Assembly: GCA_948560485.1 (NCBI GenBank)
Contig: CAOXUF010000026.1
Coordinates: forward strand, 1-14,869
Direction: 5' to 3'
DNA length: 14,869 nt
Source: an uncultured Eubacterium sp.
GTDB lineage: Bacteria; Bacillota_A; Clostridia; Lachnospirales; Lachnospiraceae
Shown here: positions 7,721-14,869 of the stretch, in pieces
Numbering within the stretch: position 1 is the first letter of the stretch
Layout of the letters: each line of letters starts with the position of its first letter
Notes under the pieces: generated by a model
Told to the model about the DNA's origin: nothing
What the model saw: only the letters and a program-made list of their open reading frames with translations
Databases searched by the model: none
Position numbers and translations under genes: made by a program

Positions 7721-7780
7721 CCCTCGCGGCAGTCGCCAAATGTGCATGCAGGCATGCCCGTTTGGCTCGTTGCTCGCGGG
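7655..7780. repeat. Interspersed palindromic repeat at the helicase-DUF4391 junction
   Basis: There are two back-to-back inverted repeats. The first is perfect over 16 bp (TCAAATACCCCGCTGC at 7655-7670, mate at 7705-7720) and encloses a GC-rich core. The second is imperfect (about 7721-7749 against 7751-7780; CGCCAAATGTGCATGC faces GCATGCCCGTTTGGC). The DNA is far more GC-rich than the genes on either side, as expected for a mobile REP/BIME-like unit. I have an impression of similar GC-rich palindromes recurring in Lachnospiraceae genomes, unverified here. The unit carries the helicase stop codon (TGA 7718-7720). It could fold into strong RNA hairpins that affect the balance between the helicase and the downstream genes. 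Its exact outer limits are uncertain. Confidence 0.75.
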
Positions 7781-7812
7781 AATAAAAATAGCTGTAGAAT
7801 GAGAGGTTACAG

Positions 7813-8433
7813 ATGAGCGTACGTGGGTTGCCAAGCAGCACAGAAATAAGAAAACCGGTACATAAAAAAATACTCTATGCTAAATTTCCTATTGAATTGA
7901 GTGGCGAGAAAAGAAAACAATTTGATGATGATATTGGTAGAATTATTATAACGAATGAGATTTCGCCTGTATCAGTCAATATTAAAGAAGGTGAACAGGT
8001 CAAATCGATTTTTGTATTGCAAGTAGAGCTTAAGAATAAAGTGTACAATGAAAGAAACATTGTGCTTATAGCAAAATTGTTTGGACAGCATCTTTTAATA
8101 GTGCTGAAATATGCAGATGAAGTACAGTTTGCAACCTATCAGACAAGGTTGTTGCATTCTGAGTGGATGGAAGCAGATCATGCTTGTATTAAATTATCGG
8201 GGCTTGATTTAGATGCAGTCTGGGAGAATTTGGTTACACAAATATCGGGAATTGTAGTTACTGATGGGCATAGTCTGGACGAGCAGATAGTTATTGAGCA
8301 GGAGAAAGCTAAGCTGATGAAGCAGATAGAAGAGCTGGAGAAGAAAGCACGCAAGGAAACGCAGGCTAAGAAGAAATTTGAGATGTTCCAGAGACTGAAG
8401 GAATACCGGAAACGATTGGAGGAGATGAATTGA
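7813..8433 (+). CDS. DUF4391-family protein with C-terminal coiled coil
   Basis: This 206-aa cytoplasmic protein of unknown biochemical function matches the DUF4391 pattern as I remember it. The N-terminus is RGLPSSTEIRKPVHKKILY, the middle segment runs ..ISPVSVNIKEGEQVKSIFVLQVELKNK.., and then come LLIVLKYADEVQFATYQ and a conserved tryptophan (HSEWME). Residues about 155-206 are charged and helical (KLMKQIEELEKKARKETQAK..), a likely coiled coil for oligomerisation or for binding a partner. The ATG at 7813 follows GAGAGG (7801-7806). It lies between the SNF2-like helicase and the type III methylase, and from memory DUF4391 is often found beside such genes. It could be an adaptor linking the two motors. 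No catalytic motif is visible. Confidence 0.85.
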   Translation: MSVRGLPSSTEIRKPVHKKILYAKFPIELSGEKRKQFDDDIGRIIITNEISPVSVNIKEGEQVKSIFVLQVELKNKVYNERNIVLIAKLFGQHLLIVLKYADEVQFATYQTRLLHSEWMEADHACIKLSGLDLDAVWENLVTQISGIVVTDGHSLDEQIVIEQEKAKLMKQIEELEKKARKETQAKKKFEMFQRLKEYRKRLEEMN

Positions 8434-8570
8434 AGAAAAGTAAATATATTCTTATCAGTGTATGCTCTATCTGTGGTGCTTTAATTATCGCTTTTGTTGT
8501 TAATATTTTGTTTTTCTATGGTCATGAACTGAAAAACAGAAATGAAATACAAGTGTTAGGAGAAGAATAA
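8430..8570 (+). CDS. 46-aa single-pass membrane protein, TTG start
   Basis: The TTG at 8430-8432 overlaps the DUF4391 stop (TTGA) and has a near-perfect GGAGGAG (8418-8424) five bases upstream. The stop (8568-8570) is directly followed by the Mod ATG at 8571. The product begins MKKSKYILIS, has a hydrophobic stretch at residues 7-30 (VCSIC, ALIIAFVVNILFFY) and ends with a short charged tail (GHELKNRNEIQVLGEE). The positive N-terminus suggests either one transmembrane helix or an uncleaved signal anchor. The exact fit between two genes, good ribosome binding site and hydrophobic pattern make it a credible gene, although it is short and uses TTG. I know of no described family for it. A role tying the system to the membrane, or a toxin-like effector, is speculation. 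Confidence 0.72.
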   Translation: MKKSKYILISVCSICGALIIAFVVNILFFYGHELKNRNEIQVLGEE

Positions 8571-10502
8571 ATGGATAAGATGAAAATGCATACGAAGAAT
8601 ATGGCAGATGAGAATTATGCGGCATTAGCGAGATTGTTCCCGAATGCTTTAACTGAAACAATTGTTGGTTATGAGGAGGACGGAAAAGCTATTGTTGAAA
8701 GAGCTATTGATGTAGATGTGCTGAGACAAGAGATATCTTGTAGTGTTGTGGAAGGTAGAGAAGAGAGATACCAGTTTACATGGCCTGACAAGAAGAAGTC
8801 GGTTTTACTTGCTAATGCTCCAATCAACAAAACGCTTCGACCTTGCAGAGAGGAAAGCGTTGATTTTGACAATACCGAAAACCTTTATATTGAGGGTGAT
8901 AACCTTGAGGTTTTGAAGCTGTTGCAGGAAACATATCTCGGCAAAATTAAAATGATTTACATAGATCCTCCGTATAATACGGGGAATGATTTTGTCTATG
9001 AGGACGATTTTGCTCAAAGCACAGACGAATACATTGAAAACAGCGGACAATTTGATGAAGAAGGCAACCGCCTTGTAAAAAATCTTGACAGTAATGGTCG
9101 CTTTCACACAGATTGGCTGAATATGATATATCCAAGGCTGAAACTGGCGAAAGATTTATTGAGTGATGATGGGGTTATTTTTATTAGTATTGATGATAAC
9201 GAAATCGATTCATTAAAAAATATATGTAACGAGATTTTTGGCTTGCGTAATTTAGTCGCAGAGATTCCTTGGCAATCAAGAGCATCTATTCAAAATGATA
9301 CAGATTTCAGTGTAAATCACGAGTATATTTGTGTTTATGCCAAAAACAGAAGACAAGAAAACAGAAGATTAAAGGAAAGCAATTATGTTGAATGGCATAG
9401 TAAAGATAGTTTTGTTTGCAAACCGCTGTCATTAGATAAAAGTAAGTTTGATAATCCGGATAATGACCCAAGAGGACTTTGGAAAGCGGACCCATTTGAT
9501 GCTCCTAATCTCAGACCAAATCTTACATATACTGTTACAAATCCACTTACAGGGGAGCAGCACCTCCCTCCAAGAGGGAGGCACTGGAGAATTTCTGAAG
9601 ATAAATTCTCCAGTGCCTTGGCTGATGGAAGAATAATATTTGGAAAAAATGGAACTGGTCGTCCTCAAATGAAATCTTTTTATGAAGAAAAGAAAGAGTT
9701 TGGATCTATTGATAATTCGTGGTTTAGTGCAGAACGAGTAGGAACGACAACAAATGGCACGAAAGAAGTTATGAATTTATTTGATGGTAAGCCTTATTTT
9801 GATAAACCAAAGCCATCAACTTTGCTATTGAAACTTATTGATTTAGCTAATGTTAGTAGCGGAGAAATAATTCTCGACTTCTTCTCTGGTTCTGCAACCA
9901 CCGCCCATGCTGTTATGCAGCTGAACGTTGAAGACGGCGGAAACCGCAAGTTTATTATGGTGCAGTTGCCCGAAGAAACAGACGAAAAAAGTGAAGCAAA
10001 CAAAGCTGGATACCAAAATATCTGTGAAATTGGCAGGGAGCGTATTCGTCGTGCCGCTAAGAAAATTGCTGATGAAAATTCCGAAGCAAAATTTGACAGT
10101 GGTTTTCGTGTACTGAAATGCGACACCTCCAACATGAAAGACGTCTACTACAATCCATCTCAAATGGAACAGCAGACATTATTTGCTTCTACTGATAACA
10201 TCAAAGAAGACCGTACACCGGAAGATTTATTATTTCAGGTAATGTTAGATTTAGGTGTCCTGCTTTCAAGTAAAATCGAAGAAAAGGTAATTGCAGGTAA
10301 AAAGGTATTTAATGTAGCAGAAGGATTTTTAATTGCATGTTTTGATAGTGATATTACGGAAGAGACGGTAAAAGCGGTAGCACAGGAGAAGCCTTATTAT
10401 GCAGTATTCCGAGACAGCAGTATGGCAAATGATAGTGTTGCGACAAATTTTGAGCAGATATTTGCCACCTACAGTCCTGGGACAGTAAGGAAGGTGCTGT
10501 AA
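8571..10502 (+). CDS. mod: Type III restriction-modification DNA methyltransferase (Mod)
   Basis: This 643-aa enzyme transfers a methyl group from S-adenosylmethionine to adenine N6 in the recognition site, which it also specifies for the complex with Res. The catalytic motif DPPY lies at residues 132-135 (YIDPPYNTGNDF), and the SAM-binding motif DFFSGSATT comes later, at 436-444. This DPPY-first order defines the beta class to which type III Mod enzymes belong. The stretch between (about 200-410) should be the target recognition domain. It contains the conserved LPPRGRHWRIS and is visibly richer in A+T (about 30% GC by hand count at 9181-9420) than the flanking catalytic parts (about 38% and 46%), a sign of domain exchange. 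AGGAGA (8558-8563) precedes the ATG by 7 bases. No simple-sequence tract for phase variation is present. Confidence 0.95.
   Translation: MDKMKMHTKNMADENYAALARLFPNALTETIVGYEEDGKAIVERAIDVDVLRQEISCSVVEGREERYQFTWPDKKKSVLLANAPINKTLRPCREESVDFDNTENLYIEGDNLEVLKLLQETYLGKIKMIYIDPPYNTGNDFVYEDDFAQSTDEYIENSGQFDEEGNRLVKNLDSNGRFHTDWLNMIYPRLKLAKDLLSDDGVIFISIDDNEIDSLKNICNEIFGLRNLVAEIPWQSRASIQNDTDFSVNHEYICVYAKNRRQENRRLKESNYVEWHSKDSFVCKPLSLDKSKFDNPDNDPRGLWKADPFDAPNLRPNLTYTVTNPLTGEQHLPPRGRHWRISEDKFSSALADGRIIFGKNGTGRPQMKSFYEEKKEFGSIDNSWFSAERVGTTTNGTKEVMNLFDGKPYFDKPKPSTLLLKLIDLANVSSGEIILDFFSGSATTAHAVMQLNVEDGGNRKFIMVQLPEETDEKSEANKAGYQNICEIGRERIRRAAKKIADENSEAKFDSGFRVLKCDTSNMKDVYYNPSQMEQQTLFASTDNIKEDRTPEDLLFQVMLDLGVLLSSKIEEKVIAGKKVFNVAEGFLIACFDSDITEETVKAVAQEKPYYAVFRDSSMANDSVATNFEQIFATYSPGTVRKVL
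9563..9615. repeat. Two consecutive perfect inverted repeats inside mod
   Basis: CCTCCCTC (9563-9570) and GAGGGAGG (9574-9581) have a 3-base loop. They are followed at once by CACTGGAGAATTT (9582-9594) and AAATTCTCCAGTG (9603-9615), a perfect 13-bp repeat with an 8-base loop. The stretch encodes the conserved LPPRGRHWRIS part of Mod and the residues just after it. In mRNA these would form two stacked hairpins in the middle of the target-recognition part. Chance is possible for each, but a 13-bp exact dyad next to an 8-bp one is unusual in coding DNA. Confidence 0.6.
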
Positions 10503-11527
10503 TGAGTAAAAAATATGAAATATCTGAGCTTGGAGATATGCTCATATATCAGAATGAAAAAGGTGATACCAGGGTAGATGTGTATTTTTTTGAATCTGAT
10601 GTATGGATGAGCCAGGCGGCTATTGCTCAGATGTATAACACAACACCACAAAACATAACCATGCATATCAAAAACATTTATAAAGATGGTGAGCTGGATG
10701 AAAATTCAACTTGTAAGGAATTCTTACAAGTTCAAACAGAAGGTACAAGACAGATAAAGCGTAAAAAAAAACATTATAATTTCCGTATGATTTTGGCAAT
10801 CGGTTACAGAGTGCGTTCTAATGTTGGTATTCATTTCAGAAACTGGGCATCCGGGATATTGGAAGAATACACCAGAAAAGGTTTTGCAATGAATGATGAA
10901 CGTCTCAAGAATCCGAAACAGTTTGGCGAGGATTATTTTGATGAACTGTTAGATAGAATCCGTGAAATCCGTGCCTCGGAAAAACGATTCTATCAGAAGA
11001 TATGCGATATTTATAAAACATCCATTGATTACAGTAGTAATGATGAAGAAGCCAAGTTATTTTTTAAGACAGTGCAGAATAAAATCCATTACGGTGTACA
11101 TGGACATACAGCTGCTGAATTGATTATGAAAAGAGTGGATGCATCCAAGGATAATATGGGATTAACTGTATTTGAGGGCGCTAAAGTTCGCAAAAAGGAT
11201 GTGGATATTGCCAAGAATTATCTGAATGAAGAGGAGATGACAGAGCTTAACCGGGTGGTTGCTATGTATCTTGATTTTGCAGAGGATCAGGCAAGAAGAC
11301 ATATTCCGATGTATATGAAAGACTGGGAAGGAAAGCTGAATGCTTTCTTGAATATGACCGGACGTGAAGTATTATCAGGTGCAGGGCATGTGTCTGCAGA
11401 ACAGGCAAAGAAGTATGCTTTAGAGCAATATGCGTTATATGATAAGTATAGATTACAACAGCACGAGGAATCGGTTGTAGATGATTTGGTGCAGAGTGCA
11501 GAGGATATTAAAAAACAAAAGAAGTAG
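10502..11527 (+). CDS. RhuM-family protein lying between mod and res
   Basis: This 341-aa protein matches the RhuM family, first named for a Salmonella pathogenicity-island gene of unclear function. The N-terminal part has a helix-turn-helix-like segment (WMSQAAIAQMYNTTPQNITMHI, about 35-56). It is followed by the family signature AIGYRVRSNVGIHFRNWAS (99-117), a helical middle, and HGHTAAELI (200-208). Its ATG overlaps the mod stop by one base (TAATG at 10500-10504), with AAGGAAGG (10487-10494) upstream, so translation is coupled to Mod. RhuM genes are often found embedded in restriction loci, from general knowledge. The helix-turn-helix suggests DNA binding, perhaps regulation of Res or a toxin-like role. 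There are no strong catalytic clues. Confidence 0.88.
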   Translation: MSKKYEISELGDMLIYQNEKGDTRVDVYFFESDVWMSQAAIAQMYNTTPQNITMHIKNIYKDGELDENSTCKEFLQVQTEGTRQIKRKKKHYNFRMILAIGYRVRSNVGIHFRNWASGILEEYTRKGFAMNDERLKNPKQFGEDYFDELLDRIREIRASEKRFYQKICDIYKTSIDYSSNDEEAKLFFKTVQNKIHYGVHGHTAAELIMKRVDASKDNMGLTVFEGAKVRKKDVDIAKNYLNEEEMTELNRVVAMYLDFAEDQARRHIPMYMKDWEGKLNAFLNMTGREVLSGAGHVSAEQAKKYALEQYALYDKYRLQQHEESVVDDLVQSAEDIKKQKK

Positions 11528-11539
11528 GAGGTGTTCGTT

Positions 11540-14500
11540 TTGAAGTTTAATTTTAAAATTCAACAGTATCAGACGGATGCCGCCCGCAGTGTGGTTGGAG
11601 TGTTCCAGGGACAGCCTTATTCCGATCCTGTAAATTATAGAAGGGATATTGGTAAGGGAAAGGGTGGCGTTTCTTATTCTCAGATGTCTTTTGCAGATTC
11701 TATGTATGAACAGCAGGAATTGGCACTGACAGATGATTATGATGATGCAGGTTTTAAGAACGAGATAGTAGCATTATCTGATGCAGTATTGCTTTCTAAT
11801 ATTCGAGAGATTCAACAGAATAATAATGTGAAGATTTCTGAAAAGTTAGTAAATAATCTGGGCAGATGTTCCCTTGATGTGGAGATGGAAACAGGTACAG
11901 GTAAAACATATGTGTATATTAAGACCATGTATGAGCTGAATAAGCATTACGGTTGGTCTAAGTTTATTGTGGTTGTACCATCTGTTGCAATTAGAGAAGG
12001 TGTAAAGAAATCCTTTGAAATTACTCAGGAGCATTTTATGGAGCAGTATGGGAAAAAAGTTCGCTTCTTTGTATATAACAGTAGTAATCTGAATCAGCTG
12101 GATGCTTTTTCCAGCAACTCAGGTATCAATGTTATGATTATTAATATGCAGGCTTTTAATACATCCATGAAAGAAGGCGGCAAGAGCAAGGAAGCACGTA
12201 TTATCTACGATAAAAGAGATGAGTTCGGAAGTAGAAGGCCAATAGATGTAATTAAAGCGAATAATCCGATTATTATTTTGGATGAGCCACAGAAGATGGG
12301 CGGAGATGCAACACAGAAAGCATTACAGAATTTTAATCCTTTGTTTTGTTTGAATTATTCAGCAACCCATAAGGAACATCATAATTTGATATATGCATTG
12401 GATGCGGTAGATGCATACAATCAGAGATTAGTTAAGAGGATTGAAGTAAAGGGCTTTCAGGTCAAGAACTTCCGTGGTACGGACAAGTATCTGTATCTGG
12501 AGAGTATTATTGTATCGCCCAAGCATCCGCCAAGAGCACGCATTGAGTTCGAGGTGAAGTACGATAAATCCATTAATCGGGAAATGAGAATCCTGAGTGT
12601 TGATGATAATTTGTATGAATTATCCAAGAACATGGAGCAGTATAGAGGATATCGTATTTCAGAGATTGACCCAATAGCAGGTTCTGTGACTTTTACTAAT
12701 GGAGAAGTCATTCATAAAGGTGATGTGGTTGGTGATATTTCCGAAAAGGATATGAGAAGAATCCAGATTCGAGAGACTATTATTTCCCATATGGAGAAGG
12801 AAGAAGAACTTTTTAATAGGGGCATTAAAACCCTGTCACTATTTTTTATTGATGAAGTTGCTAAGTATCGTGCATATGATGAGGAAGGTACAGAATTGCT
12901 TGGGGAGTATGGACAGATGTTCGAGGAAGAATATCATGATGTGGTAAATGCTTATATTACACTCTTTGACACGCCTTATCAAAAATATTTAAAAAGTATT
13001 GGAGTAGAAGATACCCATAAGGGCTACTTTAGCATTGATAAGAAAGGCCGTGTGGTAAACAGTAGTATTAAACGAGGTTCCGATTTTTCGGATGATATTT
13101 CGGCTTATGATTTGATTTTGAAAAACAAGGAAAGATTGCTTAGTTTTGCTGAACCTACACGATTCATATTCTCACATTCAGCACTTAGAGAAGGTTGGGA
13201 CAATCCGAATGTATTCCAGATTTGTACCTTAAAACATAGTGACAGCGCCACAATGAAGCGGCAGGAGGTTGGACGTGGACTTCGTTTGTGCGTAAATCAG
13301 GATGGCTTCAGAATGGACGAGCAGAGTCTCGGTAAAGATTTAGTACATAAGGTAAATAGGCTTACAGTTGTTGCCAATGAGAGTTATAAAGAATTTGTGA
13401 CAGATTTACAGAGACAGATTAAAGAGGTTCTGTATGACAGACCCACAAAGGCATCCAAGGAATACTTTGTCGGTAAGACAGTACAAGTGGATGGTATTCC
13501 ACAGAAGATTTCTGACCGGCAGGCTACTGCCATTTACAGATATTTGCTTAAGAATGATTATATTGATGACAATGAGCATATTACAGACCAGTATAGAGCT
13601 GATTTGGACAATAATGCTTTGGCACCGCTTGCGGACGAATTAAAACCGATATCAGAGGGTATCCATAAGCTGATTCAGAGCATCTTCAATGATAAGATAC
13701 TTGAGGATATGATTGGTAATGGTAATGAAACCACAGTACCAAGCAATGATTTAAATGAGAATTTTGCAAAGAAGGAATTTCAGACATTATGGAATTATAT
13801 CAATCACAAATATGCTTATACCGTTGATTTTGATAGTATTGAGCTTATCAGAAAGTCAATAGAGCAGATTGATAGGGGGTTATTTGTATCTCAGTTGCAA
13901 TATACGGTATCGAAATCGGAGCAGAGGGATGTAATGGATGTTAATATGGTAAGGGAAAGCAATTCTTTCTATGAGGCAAAATCCAGCACTACAACATTGA
14001 AGCATTCCGAAACCAGTCAGATTAAATATGACCTGATTGGTAAGATTGCAGAGGGTACAGTGCTTACCAGAAAGACAGTTGCTGCTATTTTACAGGGTAT
14101 CAGTCCGATTAAGTTCGCTATGTTTCAGTATAATCCGGAAGAATTTATTACAAAGGTTATTAGGCTTATCAAAGAGCAGAAAGCAACCATGATTGTGGAA
14201 CATATTTCTTATGACCAAATTGAAGGGACTTATGATAGTTCCATTTTTACGGCAGAGAAACATGCAAGTTTTGATAAGGCTTATAGGGCAGAAAAACATA
14301 TTCAGGATTATGTATTTACAGATGGTACGGCTGAAAAGAGTGTGGAGCGGAAGTTTGCAGAAGAATTGGACGGGGCAAAAGAAGTATGTGTATATGCTAA
14401 GTTACCGAAGGGATTTGCCATTCCAACCCCTGTAGGCAGTTATTCACCTGACTGGGCCATTGCATTTTATGATGGTACGGTTAAGCATATTTACTTTATA

Positions 14501-14668
14501 GCAGAGACCAAAGGCACTATGGAGAGTCTGGAGCTTAGACCGATAGAAAAAGCAAAAATTTCTTGCGCAAGAAAGCTGTTTAATGAGATTTCCACAGAGA
14601 ATGTGGTGTATCATGATGTGGATAGTTATCAGAGTCTGCTTAATATTATGAATAGTATTGAGAAGTGA
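11540..14668 (+). CDS. res: Type III restriction enzyme subunit (Res): helicase plus PD-(D/E)XK nuclease
   Basis: The best start is TTG 11540, six bases after AGGAGGTG (11526-11533), giving MKFNFKIQQYQTDA as in homologues and 1042 aa. The GTG at 11531 lies inside the ribosome binding site. Superfamily 2 motifs are METGTGKT (116-123), DEPQ (248-251), SAT (274-276), ALREGWDNPNVFQ, and QEVGRGLR (575-582). The C-terminal nuclease shows SPDW with D971, then E989-T-K991 (AETKG), a complete PD-(D/E)XK site. In type III systems Res pairs with Mod, uses ATP to move or signal along DNA, and cuts about 25-27 bp from the recognition site when two unmethylated sites are suitably arranged. All motifs are intact, so restriction should work. 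The gene follows the RhuM gene by 12 bases, and its ribosome binding site overlaps the upstream stop. Confidence 0.95.
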   Translation: MKFNFKIQQYQTDAARSVVGVFQGQPYSDPVNYRRDIGKGKGGVSYSQMSFADSMYEQQELALTDDYDDAGFKNEIVALSDAVLLSNIREIQQNNNVKISEKLVNNLGRCSLDVEMETGTGKTYVYIKTMYELNKHYGWSKFIVVVPSVAIREGVKKSFEITQEHFMEQYGKKVRFFVYNSSNLNQLDAFSSNSGINVMIINMQAFNTSMKEGGKSKEARIIYDKRDEFGSRRPIDVIKANNPIIILDEPQKMGGDATQKALQNFNPLFCLNYSATHKEHHNLIYALDAVDAYNQRLVKRIEVKGFQVKNFRGTDKYLYLESIIVSPKHPPRARIEFEVKYDKSINREMRILSVDDNLYELSKNMEQYRGYRISEIDPIAGSVTFTNGEVIHKGDVVGDISEKDMRRIQIRETIISHMEKEEELFNRGIKTLSLFFIDEVAKYRAYDEEGTELLGEYGQMFEEEYHDVVNAYITLFDTPYQKYLKSIGVEDTHKGYFSIDKKGRVVNSSIKRGSDFSDDISAYDLILKNKERLLSFAEPTRFIFSHSALREGWDNPNVFQICTLKHSDSATMKRQEVGRGLRLCVNQDGFRMDEQSLGKDLVHKVNRLTVVANESYKEFVTDLQRQIKEVLYDRPTKASKEYFVGKTVQVDGIPQKISDRQATAIYRYLLKNDYIDDNEHITDQYRADLDNNALAPLADELKPISEGIHKLIQSIFNDKILEDMIGNGNETTVPSNDLNENFAKKEFQTLWNYINHKYAYTVDFDSIELIRKSIEQIDRGLFVSQLQYTVSKSEQRDVMDVNMVRESNSFYEAKSSTTTLKHSETSQIKYDLIGKIAEGTVLTRKTVAAILQGISPIKFAMFQYNPEEFITKVIRLIKEQKATMIVEHISYDQIEGTYDSSIFTAEKHASFDKAYRAEKHIQDYVFTDGTAEKSVERKFAEELDGAKEVCVYAKLPKGFAIPTPVGSYSPDWAIAFYDGTVKHIYFIAETKGTMESLELRPIEKAKISCARKLFNEISTENVVYHDVDSYQSLLNIMNSIEK

Positions 14669-14691
14669 GGATACAATTTGTGTTGAAATGA

Positions 14692-14869
14692 AAAAAGATA
14701 GATGAAGAATTACCTACATATAAGGCTAAGGCGGGGAGACTTAAAACAAGAAAAAATATAATCGGCAGATTGCAAGGCGCACATGACTCCATGACTGGAA
14801 TTATTGATATAGCTATGGCTGGTTCGCTATGCAAAAGGGGTGAATACCATGATTTGTTGAATCAATATG
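14692..14869 (+). other. Open frame without a start at the right edge, possible gene remnant
   Basis: After a stop at 14689-14691, one frame stays open to the window end and reads KKIDEELPTYKAK..., then HDSMTGIIDIAMAGSLCKRGE. It has protein-like composition, but its first ATG is at 14791 and no ribosome binding site precedes it. It may be the middle of a gene that lost its start when the operon was inserted, or a gene starting at 14791 or beyond. I do not recognise the product. The operon has no clear terminator between 14669 and here. Confidence 0.3.

Noticed and set aside
7655..7780. CRISPR array or tRNA at the palindromic repeat
   Set aside because: There are two different inverted repeats, no regularly spaced direct repeats, and no tRNA cloverleaf signals.
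8571..10502. Phase-variable mod through simple repeats
   Set aside because: No homopolymer or short tandem repeat tract long enough for slipped-strand switching is present in the gene or its leader.
11531..11539. GTG start for Res
   Set aside because: It lies within the AGGAGGTG ribosome binding site. TTG 11540 is correctly spaced and gives the usual MKFNFKIQQYQ N-terminus.
4175..14668. DISARM, BREX or type I restriction identity for the operon
   Set aside because: I see no DUF1998, phospholipase-D HKD protein, PglZ, BrxC-like ATPase or HsdS specificity subunit. Mod and Res have type III motif order.

Overview
The window looks like accessory DNA from a low-GC, gut-type Clostridia, probably Lachnospiraceae. 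This rests on strong AGGAGG-type ribosome binding sites, AT-rich operon genes with TTG and GTG starts, a Tn916/Tn1549-type integrase remnant, and an intergenic palindromic repeat resembling ones I remember from Lachnospiraceae. Species cannot be decided from the sequence.

Left part (1-4080): mobile and decayed DNA. Positions 1-156 hold no gene I can support. A MerR/TipA-type regulator (218-1066) sits behind a promoter with the 19-bp spacer typical of MerR-controlled genes. Next is a probably complete IS256-family insertion sequence (1124-2748, transposase on the minus strand). Its right end abuts a broken tyrosine-recombinase gene of Tn916/Tn1549 type (2751-3194, minus). A strong hairpin terminator follows at 3341-3392, then about 600 GC-rich, hairpin-rich bases (3393-3996) with no recognisable gene. 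A 10-bp inverted repeat (3997-4063) marks a sharp change to AT-rich DNA.

Right part (4121-14668): one tightly packed operon, all on the plus strand, behind a good sigma-70-type promoter (TTGCTA, 17 bp, TATAAT). The order is small helix-turn-helix protein, SNF2-like helicase (1100 aa), DUF4391 protein with a C-terminal coiled coil, a 46-aa predicted membrane protein, type III DNA methyltransferase (Mod), RhuM-family protein, and type III restriction subunit (Res; DEAD-like helicase plus PD-(D/E)XK nuclease). Mod and Res have all the key motifs, so this should be a working type III restriction-modification core that methylates self DNA and cuts unmethylated foreign DNA. The SNF2-like ATPase, DUF4391, membrane peptide and RhuM protein are not part of a classical type III system. 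Their position inside the same transcription unit, with overlapping or nearly touching genes, suggests an enlarged anti-phage system.

Two details stand out. The 46-aa membrane gene starts at a TTG overlapping the DUF4391 stop and is easily missed. A palindromic repeat (about 7655-7780) sits at the end of the helicase gene, supplies its last codons and stop, and separates it from DUF4391. The last 200 bases (14669-14869) lie outside the operon and hold only an open frame without a convincing start.
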